Below are positions 1-10,567 of a stretch of DNA of 64,000 bases, in pieces (within the stretch, counting starts at the first letter, position 1; every line of letters begins with the position of its first letter). Made by a program: the position numbers and the translations under genes. This stretch comes from Neptuniibacter victor (lineage in GTDB: Bacteria > Pseudomonadota > Gammaproteobacteria > Pseudomonadales > Balneatricaceae): assembly GCA_027943745.1 (NCBI GenBank), contig AP025763.1:62001-126000 (forward strand), given 5' to 3'. The notes under the pieces were generated by a model that saw nothing but the letters and a program-made list of their open reading frames with translations, was not told the DNA's origin and made no database searches.

Positions 1-573
1 GACAGCAAATAAGCCCGCCAGTGTTGAGCAACATGTGGCAATAAGAATAGGGATGAAAACGGATGTTGGATCGCTTGCACCTTGTTGCGCGCGGTAAAGA
101 AATACGGTGATTGGAAACAGCGTGACAGAAGAGGTATTCAAGACTAAAAAGAGTATTTGAGCATTACTCGCGGTGTCTTTTTGTGGGTTTAAACTTTGTA
201 GGTCCTTCATCGCTTTGAGACCAAGAGGAGTGGCTGCATTATCTAAACCAAGGACATTGGCCGATAAATTCATGGTCATAGAACTCATTGCTGGGTGCCC
301 TTTAGGAACCTCCGGCATTAAACGGCTAAATAAGGGGCTGAGCCCACGGGCAAACTTATCGACGAGTCCTGAACTTTCAGCGAGCTTCATCATGCCTAAC
401 CAGAATGCCAGTGTCCCTATCAGGCCGATAGAAAGTTCGACCGAAAGTTTAGACATATCAAAGGTCGACTCTATTAAACGCTGAAAAACACCAGAGTCAT
501 CTAACCATAGCCACTGATAAAGAGCGGCGGTAAATGCGATAAGAAAAAAGCTAAGCCAGATACGATGAAGCAT
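1..573 (-). CDS. Nucleoside-recognition / SpmA-like membrane protein (C-terminus beyond window)
   Basis: Translation of the minus strand from an ATG at 573 stays open to base 1, giving the first 191 residues of a membrane protein. The stretch around residues 100-150 (NLSANVLGLDNAATPLGLKA, then LNTSSVTLFP) matches the SpmA / nucleoside-recognition (Gate) domain family; in gammaproteobacteria this is often a fused SpmA-SpmB protein of about 400 residues, so roughly half is missing here. An N-terminal hydrophobic segment and several more membrane segments are visible. A purine-rich GGAAAAGGA lies upstream of the ATG. The transported substrate is not predictable from sequence. Confidence 0.75.
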   Translation of the reverse strand, partial: MLHRIWLSFFLIAFTAALYQWLWLDDSGVFQRLIESTFDMSKLSVELSIGLIGTLAFWLGMMKLAESSGLVDKFARGLSPLFSRLMPEVPKGHPAMSSMTMNLSANVLGLDNAATPLGLKAMKDLQSLNPQKDTASNAQILFLVLNTSSVTLFPITVFLYRAQQGASDPTSVFIPILIATCCSTLAGLFAV

Positions 574-642
574 CAGAATCCTTTTCCAATACAAAAGGGG
601 TTATTTGTTTTGAGTATAACGAAACAATTAGCATGTAGGGCC

Positions 643-1203
643 TTAAGTATCGATAAGGCTCCGTTTGCTGATAGTTTTATCTCTTTTATTGCGTAGCGCT
701 TTGATGATGCGTGCGAGTTTTTCAATGCGAATATTGGATAGTTGTCGATAATCTAAATAGGGGCATACCACTAATCGGGCGTTTTCGTTGATAGCGAACT
801 GATCGTCAATCCATGTTAGATCTTTTAGTGCCAGTGCTTTTGCATAGGTTTTGCCAGCAACAATATGGACGATATTGTCGTCTCTCGTTAAACGGGGAGA
901 TGAGAAAAGTAATGCTTCCTTTCCTTGTTCCTGAAACAGTGATTGGTCGCGAAGTTGCTGCCAAGAGGGGGGCGAATAGCCGTCGCCGTTTTCTGGTGAT
1001 TCACTGCCATGGCGTACTTCAAAAAGTAACTTAGCGCTAACATTAAACACTTTACGCCAATGATTACTTGTTTGTTGACCAATATATTGAAGCTCCCCTA
1101 GTGCAAGAGGGCGTAAGGTTGTTAGTGTTGGGAAATCATCAATATCAGGCCTGTTAGCAATATAAATGGCGATGTCGTAGTTCGAAGCACCAATGCCTAT
1201 CAT
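643..1203 (-). CDS. Conserved hypothetical protein, 186 aa
   Basis: I do not recognise this family with certainty. It is a soluble-looking protein of 186 residues with no signal peptide or membrane segment. The motif KVFNVSAKLLFEVRHG near residue 52 and a basic C-terminal tail (RIIKALRNKRDKTISKR) are its most distinctive parts, and the composition and codon use look like a real gene. It sits alone between the SpmA-like gene (same strand, 69 bp downstream) and a divergent diguanylate cyclase gene. Start at the ATG at 1203; no alternative ATG lies close by. Function unknown. Confidence 0.6.
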   Translation of the reverse strand: MIGIGASNYDIAIYIANRPDIDDFPTLTTLRPLALGELQYIGQQTSNHWRKVFNVSAKLLFEVRHGSESPENGDGYSPPSWQQLRDQSLFQEQGKEALLFSSPRLTRDDNIVHIVAGKTYAKALALKDLTWIDDQFAINENARLVVCPYLDYRQLSNIRIEKLARIIKALRNKRDKTISKRSLIDT

Positions 1204-1372
1204 CTAGTTTGTCCTGTTATTTACCCAATTTGTTGTGTTGCATGGTGGTAGATAGCATATTTCTTAGTTTCTACCTCGCATCTTCAGTGAAGGTGTTCCT
1301 TGCCCTTGTAAAGAGCATGGATTATTCAGAGAAACTCAGATATTTTGAAGGAAATAACTTAGGAAAGTAAGT

Positions 1373-2671
1373 ATGTCTTCCGAGTACAGCCATCTGGTTC
1401 ATATTAAAGATCATCAGGAGCTTAGGCTATATGAACTGATTCCAGATGTTGTTTGGGTATTTGATCTTGATAAGCACGGTTGGTGGTGGGGTAATACCGC
1501 GGCCGTAAATTTTTGGGGCCTAGGGAGTCTAGATGAGTTAATCAATAAGGATCTCAGTGGTGATACCCAAGGAGCGAAGGATCGTACCTTACAGACATTT
1601 GAGTTAGCGGTTAAAAATAATTTAACCATCGACCCCTGGACAACCTACCCGGATGGTAAGCCAAAAACCTTGTATATGAAGCACCGGGCATGCTTGCTAG
1701 GGCCCGAGCGTCATCGAGGAATTATTGCTTTTATTAATGAAGAGGTGAATTTAGGCGAAACGCCTGAAAACCTTCTGCTTGTTGAAGCGATGAGGTACAC
1801 CACAGTACTGGTCACAAGTTTTTCCTTTAGTGGTGATGTGATCGTGGAAAACCCAAAAGCGACAGACGCCTATAAACATATACAAACGGAATTGCTAGAT
1901 GGCGAGTGCCGGGCGTTTCATTTGAGATTTGCTAACCCGGAAGAGGGGAAAGATTGTTTAAAGCGGGCTATTGAGGATAAAGGTGGCCGCTGGACATATT
2001 TAATGAATACTGCGCAAGGCCTACGGAAACATACGTTAGATATTCGGATCTCTCGGCATCCTCTCAGCGGTGAATTTTTAATTTTAATGGCTGAATACGA
2101 TGTAACTGAGCTTCATGATGCGCTTGAAAAAGCGGAAGACGTGCAAAATGAATTGAGACGCATGGCCCATTATGATGCCCTGACTGGCTTGCCCTCACTG
2201 TATTTTCTGCTCGAACAAGCTGAATTATTTTTTGCCAAAGCCGTCCGTAATCAAGAAAAAGTGGCCGTGTTGTTTCTTGATCTTGATGGTTTTAAAAAAG
2301 TTAATGATACATGGGGTCACTCTGTCGGAGACCGGGTTTTGGTTGAAGCGGCCAGGCGTATTACGCACCTGCTGAGGCGTTCGGATCAGGCAGCACGTAT
2401 TGGTGGCGATGAGTTTGTACTGCTTTTATCGGGGATTCAGCATCGTAATGATGCTGGTGAAGTTGCTATTAAGCTGATCGAGGCGCTTGAAAAGCCGATC
2501 GTCATTGATTGTGATGAAGTTGGCACGATCACTGTGCAGATAAGTGTAAGTATTGGCATCTCATTTTGTCCGGATCATGGGGATAAATTAGAACGCCTGA
2601 TTAAGGTAGCAGATAACGCGATGTATTCGGTTAAAAGGGCCGGTAAAGCTGACTATATGTATGCGCCTTAA
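1373..2671 (+). CDS. PAS-GGDEF diguanylate cyclase
   Basis: A 432-residue cytoplasmic signalling protein. The N-terminal part (about residues 16-125) reads like a PAS sensor domain (PDVVWVFDLDKHGWWWGNTA), a second PAS-like region follows (about 135-250), and the C-terminal third is a GGDEF domain beginning at HYDALTGLPS. The active-site motif is GGDEF at residues 344-348, intact, so it should make c-di-GMP from two GTP. An RxxD inhibitory site (RRSD) lies five residues before GGDEF, predicting product feedback inhibition. No EAL domain and no membrane segment. It is a single gene divergent from the hypothetical gene at 643-1203. The signal sensed is unknown. Confidence 0.9.
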   Translation: MSSEYSHLVHIKDHQELRLYELIPDVVWVFDLDKHGWWWGNTAAVNFWGLGSLDELINKDLSGDTQGAKDRTLQTFELAVKNNLTIDPWTTYPDGKPKTLYMKHRACLLGPERHRGIIAFINEEVNLGETPENLLLVEAMRYTTVLVTSFSFSGDVIVENPKATDAYKHIQTELLDGECRAFHLRFANPEEGKDCLKRAIEDKGGRWTYLMNTAQGLRKHTLDIRISRHPLSGEFLILMAEYDVTELHDALEKAEDVQNELRRMAHYDALTGLPSLYFLLEQAELFFAKAVRNQEKVAVLFLDLDGFKKVNDTWGHSVGDRVLVEAARRITHLLRRSDQAARIGGDEFVLLLSGIQHRNDAGEVAIKLIEALEKPIVIDCDEVGTITVQISVSIGISFCPDHGDKLERLIKVADNAMYSVKRAGKADYMYAP

Positions 2672-2720
2672 ATGTACATGACTTGAAAATATGTGACTTG
2701 AATAAAACTAATGTGATGCT

Positions 2721-3071
2721 TCAATGGCGCAGCCCAAACTCTTTTAATAATATGCTATCCGCATCTAAATCGCCTATCGCTTGGCGTTCGTTTAAAGGGA
2801 TATCGCCGCTTAATTGCAAGGCTAAATAGCGCATACAGCATACGCGTAAAAACGAGGTGAAATTCCCCAAATCGTGGCCTGCATCGATTGACTCATGATA
2901 GAGCCTAGTTAACATTTGAGGGATGTTCATCTCGTCACGCTTTGATATTTCTTCCAACGTGCTCCAAAAATAATCTTCTAAGCGAACGCTGGTGACCATG
3001 CCATCAATACGCAGTGAGCGAGTACTGCTTTTCCATAAGTTAGCGTCTGCATTGATAAATAGTTTACACAT
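2721..3071 (-). CDS. Ribbon-helix-helix domain protein (RHH_4 type)
   Basis: A 116-residue protein whose central part (DGMVTSVRLEDYFWSTLEEI, then a DEMNIPQMLTRLY helix and NFTSFLRVCCMRYL) matches the RHH_4 ribbon-helix-helix family, small proteins predicted to bind DNA as dimers. The usual family length is about 80-110 residues. It converges with the diguanylate cyclase gene (50 bp between stops). The start at 3071 is the first ATG in the frame. Target genes cannot be inferred. Confidence 0.75.
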   Translation of the reverse strand: MCKLFINADANLWKSSTRSLRIDGMVTSVRLEDYFWSTLEEISKRDEMNIPQMLTRLYHESIDAGHDLGNFTSFLRVCCMRYLALQLSGDIPLNERQAIGDLDADSILLKEFGLRH

Positions 3072-3194
3072 GGTTTTTCCGACGAATCAGGTTGTGGTTG
3101 GCATTGAGTATAGACACATAAAGAGTCAGAAGGGTGGCTGTATTGTGCATACGTTTGTGCCACCCGTCGGGAATGACTCCTTTAAAATGATCAA

Positions 3195-3764
3195 TTAGCT
3201 CGCTAGCAGGCGTATAAACTGCGCTAACCAAGCAGGGTGTGCAGGCCAAGCCGGAGCTGTAACCAGATTGCCGTCAGTGATGGCCGCATCGATAGCTATT
3301 TCTGTATAAACCCCACCAGATTGATTTACTTCAGGCATGCAAGCGGGGTAAGCAGAGCATCGTTTACCTTCTAACACCCCAGCAGCAGATAGAAGTTGAG
3401 CGCCATGGCAAATCGCCGCAACAGGTTTTTTTTCTATAAAGAAATGCTTAACCATATCTAGAACGACCGGATTCAAGCGTAAATACTCAGGGGCGCGACC
3501 TCCTGGAATAATGAGTGCGTCATAATCAGTTGGGCTTATTTCACTGAACGTCGCATTTAATGTGAAATTATGACCTCGCTTCTCGGTGTAGGTCTGATCA
3601 CCTTCAAAGTCGTGTATCGCTGTTGCGATGCTGTCACCGCTGACTTTGTCAGGGCAGACTGCATCTACTTGGTGACCGACGGTAAGCAAGGTTTGAAAAG
3701 GTACCATCGTTTCATAATCTTCTGTGAAATCACCGGTAATCATTAGTATTTTTTTATTGTTCAT
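3195..3764 (-). CDS. DJ-1/PfpI family protein
   Basis: A 189-residue protein of the DJ-1/ThiJ/PfpI superfamily. The nucleophile elbow [10 protein letters not shown] places the conserved cysteine at residue 119, followed by histidine 120; [10 protein letters not shown] at 87-96 is the other family hallmark. Members act as glyoxalases, chaperone-like proteins or proteases, and sequence alone does not say which. No signal peptide. It lies upstream of the RHH gene on the same strand with about 120 bp between them, so co-transcription is possible but not shown. Confidence 0.85.
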   Translation of the reverse strand: MNNKKILMITGDFTEDYETMVPFQTLLTVGHQVDAVCPDKVSGDSIATAIHDFEGDQTYTEKRGHNFTLNATFSEISPTDYDALIIPGGRAPEYLRLNPVVLDMVKHFFIEKKPVAAICHGAQLLSAAGVLEGKRCSAYPACMPEVNQSGGVYTEIAIDAAITDGNLVTAPAWPAHPAWLAQFIRLLAS

Positions 3765-3891
3765 AACCTACTCCCATTATGTGCCGTGCACAGTTAATTC
3801 ATCTGTCTTTGAATGTAAAACGACAGTAGCAGTAGATTTTAAGGAGGTGGTATTAGCTGATTACTACAGTGATTATTTTATCGGCGTAACA

Positions 3892-3922
3892 TAAAACCCC
3901 CTACCAATAAGTAGAGGGTTTA
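3892..3922. terminator. Terminator hairpin downstream of uvrD
   Basis: An 11-bp stem with one mismatch (AAACCCCCTAC against GTAGAGGGTTT) around a six-base loop lies between uvrD and the DJ-1 gene. On the minus strand the hairpin is followed by TTTTATG, so it probably ends the uvrD transcript. Confidence 0.5.
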
Positions 3923-3966
3923 TCGTTAACGTATGAGCACGCTCATTGATGTGATTTTGTGTTGGG

Positions 3967-6180
3967 TTACATTACTTGCAGGTTTGCGAAGCCTACGACT
4001 AACCACTTGCTGCCTTCATAGTCAAAATTGACCTGAACTCTGGCTTTTGCTCCAGAGCCTTCAAAGTTAAGTACTGTTCCTTCACCAAACTTGCTATGTG
4101 AAACGCGTTGACCCAATGCTAGGTTTGTTTCAGGTACTTCGCTACTGCTGAGTGAGCTACTACCAAACAGGCTGCTTTCATTGTCGTTATTGTAGCGGCT
4201 GGTCATCGGGCGACTAACGCTGGCATTTAAGCGAACTTCTTCCATTAGATCGCTTGGTATCTCTTTAATAAAGCGAGATGGTCGATTGTAATTATCTTGT
4301 CCGTGTAAGCGGCGAGACTCTGCATACGTGATGTAAAGTTTCTGCATGGCGCGCGTGATACCTACATAGCAAAGGCGGCGTTCCTCCTCCAGTCGGCCTG
4401 GCTCCTCAATCGACATCTTATGTGGAAATAAGCCTTCCTCCACACCGGCGAGGAATACTTGAGGGAACTCTAGACCTTTGGCTGAGTGTAATGTCATCAG
4501 TTGTACGCTGTCTTGGAAATCGTCAGCTTGTGCATCACCAGCATCTAGAGCGGCTTGGTCAAGAAAAGCCGCAAGAGGCGAGTTAAACTCTTCGTCTAGA
4601 AACTCATCCCACTGGCTATTAAATTGCTTAGCCGCAGTGACGAGCTCTTCGAGGTTTTCTATTCTAGATTGAGCTTTTTCACCCTTCTCTTTTTTATGAT
4701 GCTCAATCAACCCTGCATGTTGGATTACATGTTCTGTTTGTTCATGTAATAAGGTTTCTTCGGTGTCTTGGGCCATCTGATTGATGAGATCGATAAAGCC
4801 TTGTAGCGCATTTGAGGCGCGTGCGGGTAAACGGTTTAACTCAACAATCTCGTTTGAGGCGCGCCACATAGAGATATTTTGACTGCGTGCATGCTCACGA
4901 ATGACTTCGATGGTACGGGTACCTATGCCACGTGTTGGGACATTGATCACTCGTTCCATCGAGGTATCATCATCACGGTTACTTAATAGGCGAAGGTAAG
5001 AGAGAGCGTTCTTTATCTCTAAACGTTCATAGAAGCGCTGGCCGCCATAGATGCGGTAAGGGACACCGCTACGAATGAGCGCCTCCTCTAATACTCGAGA
5101 CTGGGCGTTGGAGCGATACAGGATGGCGCATTCGTTGCGCATATTGCCATCTTGAACCCATTTGCCTATTTGATCGACAATAAAGCGCGCTTCATCTTGT
5201 TCGTTAAATGCAGCATATAGCGAAATGGGTTCGCCTTCGCCGGCATCGGTATGCAGTTCTTTACCTAAACGGCCTTGGTTATTGCGGATCACTTCATTCG
5301 CTGCACGCAGAATCGTTTCGGTAGAGCGGTAATTTTGCTCTAGCTTAATGGTTTCAGTGCCAGGGAAGTGAACCGGTAGATTTTGAATGTTCTCGATTTT
5401 AGCGCCGCGCCAGCCATAGATCGATTGGTCATCATCACCCACGGCCATCAATTTTTTCTGGCCGCCACAAATAAGTTGTAACCAACCATATTGGATGCTG
5501 TTGGTATCTTGAAATTCGTCGACAAGGAGATAACGGAAACGCTCTTGGTAGTGAGCAAGTAGGGCCGGGTTTCTGTCGCGTAGTAGTTCTAGAGAACGTA
5601 ACAGCAGTTCCCCAAAGTCGATCATGCCACCGCGTTCGCATGCTTCTTCATAAGCTTGATACATCGATAGCATGGTACGATCAGTTGGGTCATTACGAGG
5701 TTCTATATGTTTTGCTCTTAACCCTTCATCTTTCTTATCATTGATATACCACTGGAATTGACGGGCAGGCCAGCGTTTATCATCTAAGTTCATCTCTTTC
5801 GCAAGACGCTTTACCAAACGTAGCTGATCGTCACTATCCATTATCTGGAAGTTTTCTTGTAGACCTGCGTCTTGCCAATGCGCACGCAGTAAGCGGTGAG
5901 CTAAACCATGGAAGGTACCAACCCACATTCCTTGGGGATTAATGCCCAGTAACTCTTCAATACGACCTCGCATCTCTTTGGCCGCTTTATTGGTAAACGT
6001 TACTGCCATAATCGAATAGGGCGACATCTGCTCAATTTGGATTAACCAAGCGATACGGTGTACTAAAACACGTGTCTTGCCAGAACCTGCGCCTGCTAGA
6101 ACGAGTAAGTTTTGTACTGGTGCTGTCACCGCGCTACGTTGAGCGTCGTTTAGAGAATCGATTATATGGGTTACGTCCAT
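3967..6180 (-). CDS. uvrD: DNA helicase II, UvrD
   Basis: A 737-residue superfamily 1A 3'-5' DNA helicase used in nucleotide excision repair and methyl-directed mismatch repair. The N-terminus (DSLNDAQRSAVTAP, Walker A GAGSGKT at residues 30-36, then MAVTFTNKAAKEMR) is almost the E. coli UvrD sequence. Walker B with LLVDEFQDTN, the Q motif/III GDDDQSIYGWRG and the late motif VQLMTLHSAKGLEFPQVF are all present, as is the C-terminal UvrD/PcrA tail (LGQRVSHSKFGEGTVLNFEG). Full length (E. coli 720). The ATG at 6180 aligns with the known start. It is transcribed alone, away from thrB. Confidence 0.97.
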   Translation of the reverse strand: MDVTHIIDSLNDAQRSAVTAPVQNLLVLAGAGSGKTRVLVHRIAWLIQIEQMSPYSIMAVTFTNKAAKEMRGRIEELLGINPQGMWVGTFHGLAHRLLRAHWQDAGLQENFQIMDSDDQLRLVKRLAKEMNLDDKRWPARQFQWYINDKKDEGLRAKHIEPRNDPTDRTMLSMYQAYEEACERGGMIDFGELLLRSLELLRDRNPALLAHYQERFRYLLVDEFQDTNSIQYGWLQLICGGQKKLMAVGDDDQSIYGWRGAKIENIQNLPVHFPGTETIKLEQNYRSTETILRAANEVIRNNQGRLGKELHTDAGEGEPISLYAAFNEQDEARFIVDQIGKWVQDGNMRNECAILYRSNAQSRVLEEALIRSGVPYRIYGGQRFYERLEIKNALSYLRLLSNRDDDTSMERVINVPTRGIGTRTIEVIREHARSQNISMWRASNEIVELNRLPARASNALQGFIDLINQMAQDTEETLLHEQTEHVIQHAGLIEHHKKEKGEKAQSRIENLEELVTAAKQFNSQWDEFLDEEFNSPLAAFLDQAALDAGDAQADDFQDSVQLMTLHSAKGLEFPQVFLAGVEEGLFPHKMSIEEPGRLEEERRLCYVGITRAMQKLYITYAESRRLHGQDNYNRPSRFIKEIPSDLMEEVRLNASVSRPMTSRYNNDNESSLFGSSSLSSSEVPETNLALGQRVSHSKFGEGTVLNFEGSGAKARVQVNFDYEGSKWLVVGFANLQVM

Positions 6181-6335
6181 TGCTACTCTTCAGTCACTGT
6201 ATAAATAATCAGTGGCTGATTATAGCGAGAGATTTAGCATTTAGGCAGTGTTGATTTGAATAGGGGGGGAAGAAAAGGGCTTCATATTAAAGAAACCCTT
6301 AAGTCAGAGCCGAACAATTAAGAACGTCATGTTGG

Positions 6336-7295
6336 CTAAATAGGGAGCTTGCTCGGGTTTTCTCGGCGATAGAGTAAAATTCGTTTAAGTTCGTCTGGAT
6401 CTTTTAATTTTTGTTCACTGTTTTCATCGAGCCAAGGAATTAGGCGCGATAACCAAAAACGCATGGCCGCAGTACAGGTTAAAATGGGCCAAGCGGCGTA
6501 CTCATCTTGGCTAAAAGGCCGGGCTTCACCGTAAGCTTTGAGCAATGCTTGTTCTCGGGCATTATCAATAGAACCATCAGGGTTACAGCACCAGTCATTT
6601 GAGACAATCGCCAGATCGAAGAGTAGAAAAGCGGTTGCGGCATTGTATAGGTCCAAAACGGCACTGACTTCGGTGCCTTGGAACAGCACATTGTCATGAA
6701 AAAGGTCGCCGTGAATAGTACCGACTTTTATATCGCCAGGGTTGTCTCGCAACTGATCGAAGCGACGAACTTCTTCTTTTAGAAGCGCTTGGTCTTCAGC
6801 AGGGAGTTTAGCGGAGATGATTTCGCTCTCTCTACGCCACCAGAAAACACCGCGATGAGCTTGGCGTTGAAGATAAAAATCTTCCGCGGCCATGTGGAAC
6901 TCACCAAGGACTTTACCGATCGCGGCGCAATGCTGAGGTGTTAATTCGTTCTGTCCAACGTGCTCGCCATAAAAACGAGGTTGCAGGGCTGCGGGACGGT
7001 TCTTTAGCTTCTTAAGGCCAATGCCGTTTCGATCTTTAATGGCAAACGGAACTTTTATCTTACGATCCGATAGCCATTGGCAAAGCTCGACAAAATAGGG
7101 GAGTTCTTCTTGAGTTAGCTCTTCAAACAGAGTGAGTACATACTCACTCTGTTGCGAGCCGGCTTTTAAAGATACAAAATAGTTGGTGTTTTCGATGCCA
7201 CCGTCTATCCCTTTGAAGCTTGCCAGGGTACCTAAATCAAAATCTTTCAATAATTGATTCAGGTCCGTTTCGTTAAGTTGTGTGTAAACAGCCAA
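6336..7295 (-). CDS. thrB: Homoserine kinase (ThrB, choline kinase-fold type)
   Basis: A 319-residue cytoplasmic kinase that phosphorylates L-homoserine with ATP in threonine synthesis. It belongs to the aminoglycoside phosphotransferase/choline kinase fold, the ThrB form of Pseudomonas, not the GHMP form of E. coli. The Brenner motif HGDLFHDNVLF (H195, D197, N202) and the metal-binding aspartate in VLDLYNA (D215) are present; the N-terminal GGIENTNYFV is characteristic. The gene order thrB - DUF2782 gene - polA is the Pseudomonas order and supports the assignment. The DUF2782 gene lies 54 bp upstream on the same strand, so the two may form an operon. Confidence 0.92.
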   Translation of the reverse strand: MAVYTQLNETDLNQLLKDFDLGTLASFKGIDGGIENTNYFVSLKAGSQQSEYVLTLFEELTQEELPYFVELCQWLSDRKIKVPFAIKDRNGIGLKKLKNRPAALQPRFYGEHVGQNELTPQHCAAIGKVLGEFHMAAEDFYLQRQAHRGVFWWRRESEIISAKLPAEDQALLKEEVRRFDQLRDNPGDIKVGTIHGDLFHDNVLFQGTEVSAVLDLYNAATAFLLFDLAIVSNDWCCNPDGSIDNAREQALLKAYGEARPFSQDEYAAWPILTCTAAMRFWLSRLIPWLDENSEQKLKDPDELKRILLYRRENPSKLPI

Positions 7296-7349
7296 AAGAA
7301 GTACTCAATAGTAAATAACATGGTTAAAGCTTATCACTGGATTTGTCGC

Positions 7350-7628
7350 TTACCAGCGAAATAGAACCCATTTAGGAATCAGCATTTGAGATTCCTCATG
7401 GCGAATGAAATCACCTTCGCCAGGTGCTGGCACAAGGTAATACTCTTTGCCTATTTTAGGTACCACTTTGATCTCTTTTAATTGCCCATTTACACGATAC
7501 TCGTAGTAGGTTTTTTCGGTATCGTTATAAATCGTGATCTGTGGTTCATTTTCATCCACTAAGGGAGGAACTTCCGCCTGCGCAAGTGGAGCGATAAGTA
7601 AAAATGCTGCGAGCAGTAGCTTTTTCAT
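7350..7628 (-). CDS. Exported DUF2782 family protein
   Basis: A 92-residue protein with a clear signal peptide (MKKLLLAAFLLIAPLAQA, cleavage about residue 18) followed by a small all-beta-looking domain (ITIYNDTEKTYYEYRVNGQL ... KEYYLVPAPGEGDFIR ... WVLFRW) typical of DUF2782. It is predicted periplasmic and its function is unknown. The gene sits between thrB and the divergent polA as in Pseudomonas. An AGGAAG ribosome site precedes the ATG. Confidence 0.88.
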   Translation of the reverse strand: MKKLLLAAFLLIAPLAQAEVPPLVDENEPQITIYNDTEKTYYEYRVNGQLKEIKVVPKIGKEYYLVPAPGEGDFIRHEESQMLIPKWVLFRW

Positions 7629-7720
7629 AATTCTTCCTTCTTTAATATGAAGATATCTTTAGGCTATGAAGCTTATCGACTATGATCTGTTCCTTGTAGT
7701 TAACTAACTCGGATTCACAG

Positions 7721-10489
7721 ATGAGCGAACAGCGCGAAGTAGCCCAATCACCTCTTATTTTAGTCGACGGTTCTTCCTATTTATACCGTGCATTTTTTGC
7801 TTCACAGCAAGCTGACCTAAGAAATTCAGCAGGAGTGCCGACTGGTGCTATTCGTGTAGTCACGTCAATGCTAAAAAGTTTAGTTAAACAGTACCCTGAA
7901 AGTCCGGTTGTCGTCATCTTTGATGCAAAAGGAAAAACCTTTCGTGATGAGATCTACAGTGACTATAAAGCGCAACGGCCACCGATGCCAGATGATCTGC
8001 GTAGCCAAGTGGAACCGATCCATAAAATTGTTAAAGCATTGGGGATGCCGCTGATCGTAGAAGAGGGTGTTGAAGCCGATGATGTTATTGGCACCTTAGC
8101 CCGCCAAGCGAGTGAGCAGGGCGTCGATACGCTGATATCGACCGGCGATAAAGATATGGCCCAGTTGGTGGATAAGCATGTCACGCTAATCAATACCATG
8201 ACCGATACGTTAATGGATATCGATGGGGTGAAAGAGAAGTTCGGAATCCCGCCTGAGCTGATTATCGATTTCCTTGCTCTAATGGGGGATAAGGTTGATA
8301 ACATTCCGGGTGTGCCGGGTGTCGGTGAGAAAACCGCATTAGCACTGTTGCAAGGGCTGGGTGGGATAAAAGATCTTTACGACAATTTAGATAAAATCGC
8401 AGCGCTAGGGTTTCGTGGCTCAAAAACAATGGCTAAGAAACTAGAAGAGAATCGTGCAGAAGCGGATCTTTCCTATCTACTGGCGACGATTAAACTTGAT
8501 GTTGAATTAAACGAAGCGATATCTGATTTCAAAAAACCTGAACCAGATACAAGCGCGCTTATTGAATTGTTCACTGAGTTTGAATTTAGGTCATGGATTC
8601 GCGATCTAGAATCCGGTGAAAGTGCGGCCCCTTCTACTTCAGACGATAGCAACGACACTTCATTACCGGCTGCACCAGCGGATGTAGAGTATGAGATCGT
8701 TCTTGATGAAACGGTACTTGATCAGTGGATAGAAAAGTTATCCACAGCTGAACTGTTCGCCTTTGATACGGAAACGACCAGTTTAAATTACATGGAAGCG
8801 GAGCTGGTGGGTGTGTCGTTTGCCATCGAAGTCGGTAAAGCGGCTTATGTTCCTGTTGCACATGATTATATGGGTGCTCCAGAACAGATCAGTCGCGATA
8901 CGTTGTTAACCAAGTTGAAGCCTTTATTAGAAAGCGATGCTCATAAAAAAGTAGGCCAACATATTAAATACGATATGAATGTGTTGGCTAATTACGACAT
9001 TGATATGCAGGGCATTGCGTTCGATACGATGTTGGAATCCTATGTTCTGAACTCAGTCGCAACACGTCATGATATGGATAGTCTGGCAGATCGTTACCTT
9101 GGTTTAAAAACGGTTAAATTTGAAGAGATTGCCGGTAAAGGAAAAAAACAGCTTACTTTTAATCAAATTGAGTTAGAGCAAGCGGGCCCTTATGCCGCTG
9201 AAGATGCCGATATTACCCTGCGATTACATCAGGCAATTGATGCGCAGCTGAGCAAAGATGAAAGCTTGAGCAACGTTTTCACAGAGATAGAGAAACCGCT
9301 GATTACGGTGTTATCTCATATCGAGCGTAACGGCGCCTTAGTCGACCCTAATCTGCTGGGCGAACAAAGCATAGAGTTGGCTGCGCGTATGATCGAGCTT
9401 GAACGGGAAGCTTATGATATCGCGGGTAAAGAGTTTAACTTAGCCTCACCTAAACAGTTACAGCAGATACTATTTGAAGAACTGGAAATTCCAGTCATCA
9501 AAAAAACGCCTAAAGGTGCGCCTTCCACAGCGGAAGAAGTATTACAGGAGTTGGCATTAACTTATCCATTGCCTAAATTGATTTTAGAGCATCGCAGCTT
9601 AAGTAAGTTGAAATCGACTTATACTGATAAGCTGCCGTTGATGATCAATCCTCGTACGCAGCGTATTCATACCTCATATCACCAAGCGGTGACGGCAACG
9701 GGGCGTCTATCTTCTTCGGACCCTAATTTACAAAACATTCCTGTGCGTACCCAAGAGGGGCGTCGAATTCGTCATGCGTTTATTGCACCCGAGGGTTATA
9801 AACTTGTGGCGGCGGATTATTCGCAAATTGAATTGCGCATAATGGCGCATCTATCCCAGGATCAAGGACTTCTTGATGCCTTTTCTAAAGGGGCAGATAT
9901 TCATAGTGCAACGGCGGCAGAAGTCTTTAAGGTCGGTTTAGATGAGGTGAGTAGTGATCAGCGCCGAAGCGCGAAAGCGATTAACTTCGGTCTTATCTAC
10001 GGCATGTCTGCCTTTGGCTTAGCGAAACAGCTGGGGATTAGCCGTAAAGAGGCTGCGCAATATATCGATCATTATTTTGAAACTTATCCAGGGGTTCAAA
10101 ACTATATGGACGATGTACGTACAAAAGCACAAGAGCAGGGGTATGTTGAAACATTGTTTGGCCGTCGATTATACCTGCCGGAAATCAAAGCGAAAAATGC
10201 GATGCGCCGTCAAGCTGCTGAACGTACCGCAATCAATGCACCGATGCAGGGGACAGCAGCTGATATCATCAAGCGTGCAATGGTCTCTGTTGATAACTGG
10301 TTAAAAGCGTCTGAATTTGACGCGCAGGCGATCATGCAAGTACATGATGAATTGGTTTTTGAAGTGAAGGAAGATCAAGTTGATACGTTTGTTGATGCAG
10401 TCAAGCAGCAGATGGCTGATGCAGCTTCACTTGATGTGCCTTTATTGGTTGAAGCTGGAGTGGGTGATAATTGGGAGCAGGCGCACTAA
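7721..10489 (+). CDS. polA: DNA polymerase I
   Basis: A 922-residue family A polymerase for Okazaki-fragment maturation and repair synthesis. Three domains are complete: the 5'-3' nuclease ([14 protein letters not shown] to [14 protein letters not shown], residues about 10-290), the 3'-5' proofreading exonuclease with its metal ligands ([27 protein letters not shown]), and the polymerase domain with motif A ([14 protein letters not shown]), motif B ([14 protein letters not shown]) and motif C ([11 protein letters not shown]). Length is normal (E. coli 928). The ATG at 7721 gives the conserved N-terminus. It is a single gene followed by its own terminator hairpin and then a probable small RNA gene. 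Confidence 0.98.
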   Translation: MSEQREVAQSPLILVDGSSYLYRAFFASQQADLRNSAGVPTGAIRVVTSMLKSLVKQYPESPVVVIFDAKGKTFRDEIYSDYKAQRPPMPDDLRSQVEPIHKIVKALGMPLIVEEGVEADDVIGTLARQASEQGVDTLISTGDKDMAQLVDKHVTLINTMTDTLMDIDGVKEKFGIPPELIIDFLALMGDKVDNIPGVPGVGEKTALALLQGLGGIKDLYDNLDKIAALGFRGSKTMAKKLEENRAEADLSYLLATIKLDVELNEAISDFKKPEPDTSALIELFTEFEFRSWIRDLESGESAAPSTSDDSNDTSLPAAPADVEYEIVLDETVLDQWIEKLSTAELFAFDTETTSLNYMEAELVGVSFAIEVGKAAYVPVAHDYMGAPEQISRDTLLTKLKPLLESDAHKKVGQHIKYDMNVLANYDIDMQGIAFDTMLESYVLNSVATRHDMDSLADRYLGLKTVKFEEIAGKGKKQLTFNQIELEQAGPYAAEDADITLRLHQAIDAQLSKDESLSNVFTEIEKPLITVLSHIERNGALVDPNLLGEQSIELAARMIELEREAYDIAGKEFNLASPKQLQQILFEELEIPVIKKTPKGAPSTAEEVLQELALTYPLPKLILEHRSLSKLKSTYTDKLPLMINPRTQRIHTSYHQAVTATGRLSSSDPNLQNIPVRTQEGRRIRHAFIAPEGYKLVAADYSQIELRIMAHLSQDQGLLDAFSKGADIHSATAAEVFKVGLDEVSSDQRRSAKAINFGLIYGMSAFGLAKQLGISRKEAAQYIDHYFETYPGVQNYMDDVRTKAQEQGYVETLFGRRLYLPEIKAKNAMRRQAAERTAINAPMQGTAADIIKRAMVSVDNWLKASEFDAQAIMQVHDELVFEVKEDQVDTFVDAVKQQMADAASLDVPLLVEAGVGDNWEQAH

Positions 10490-10511
10490 TTATTGATAGT
10501 GGATTGCAAAA

Positions 10512-10542
10512 AACGCTAGTGACTTTTTCGGTTATTAGCGTT
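10512..10542 (+). terminator. polA terminator
   Basis: A 12-bp stem with two G-U pairs (AACGCTAGTGAC against GTTATTAGCGTT) and a seven-base loop starts 22 bp after the polA stop. An AT-rich run ending in six T follows at 10551-10557, slightly distant for a classical terminator. Confidence 0.5.
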
Positions 10543-10567
10543 ATTTGAATATTTTTTGTACAGAGAG

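Noticed and set aside
173-484. Plus-strand frame of 103 codons at the left edge
   Set aside because: It is antisense to a convincing SpmA-like membrane protein that runs off the window.
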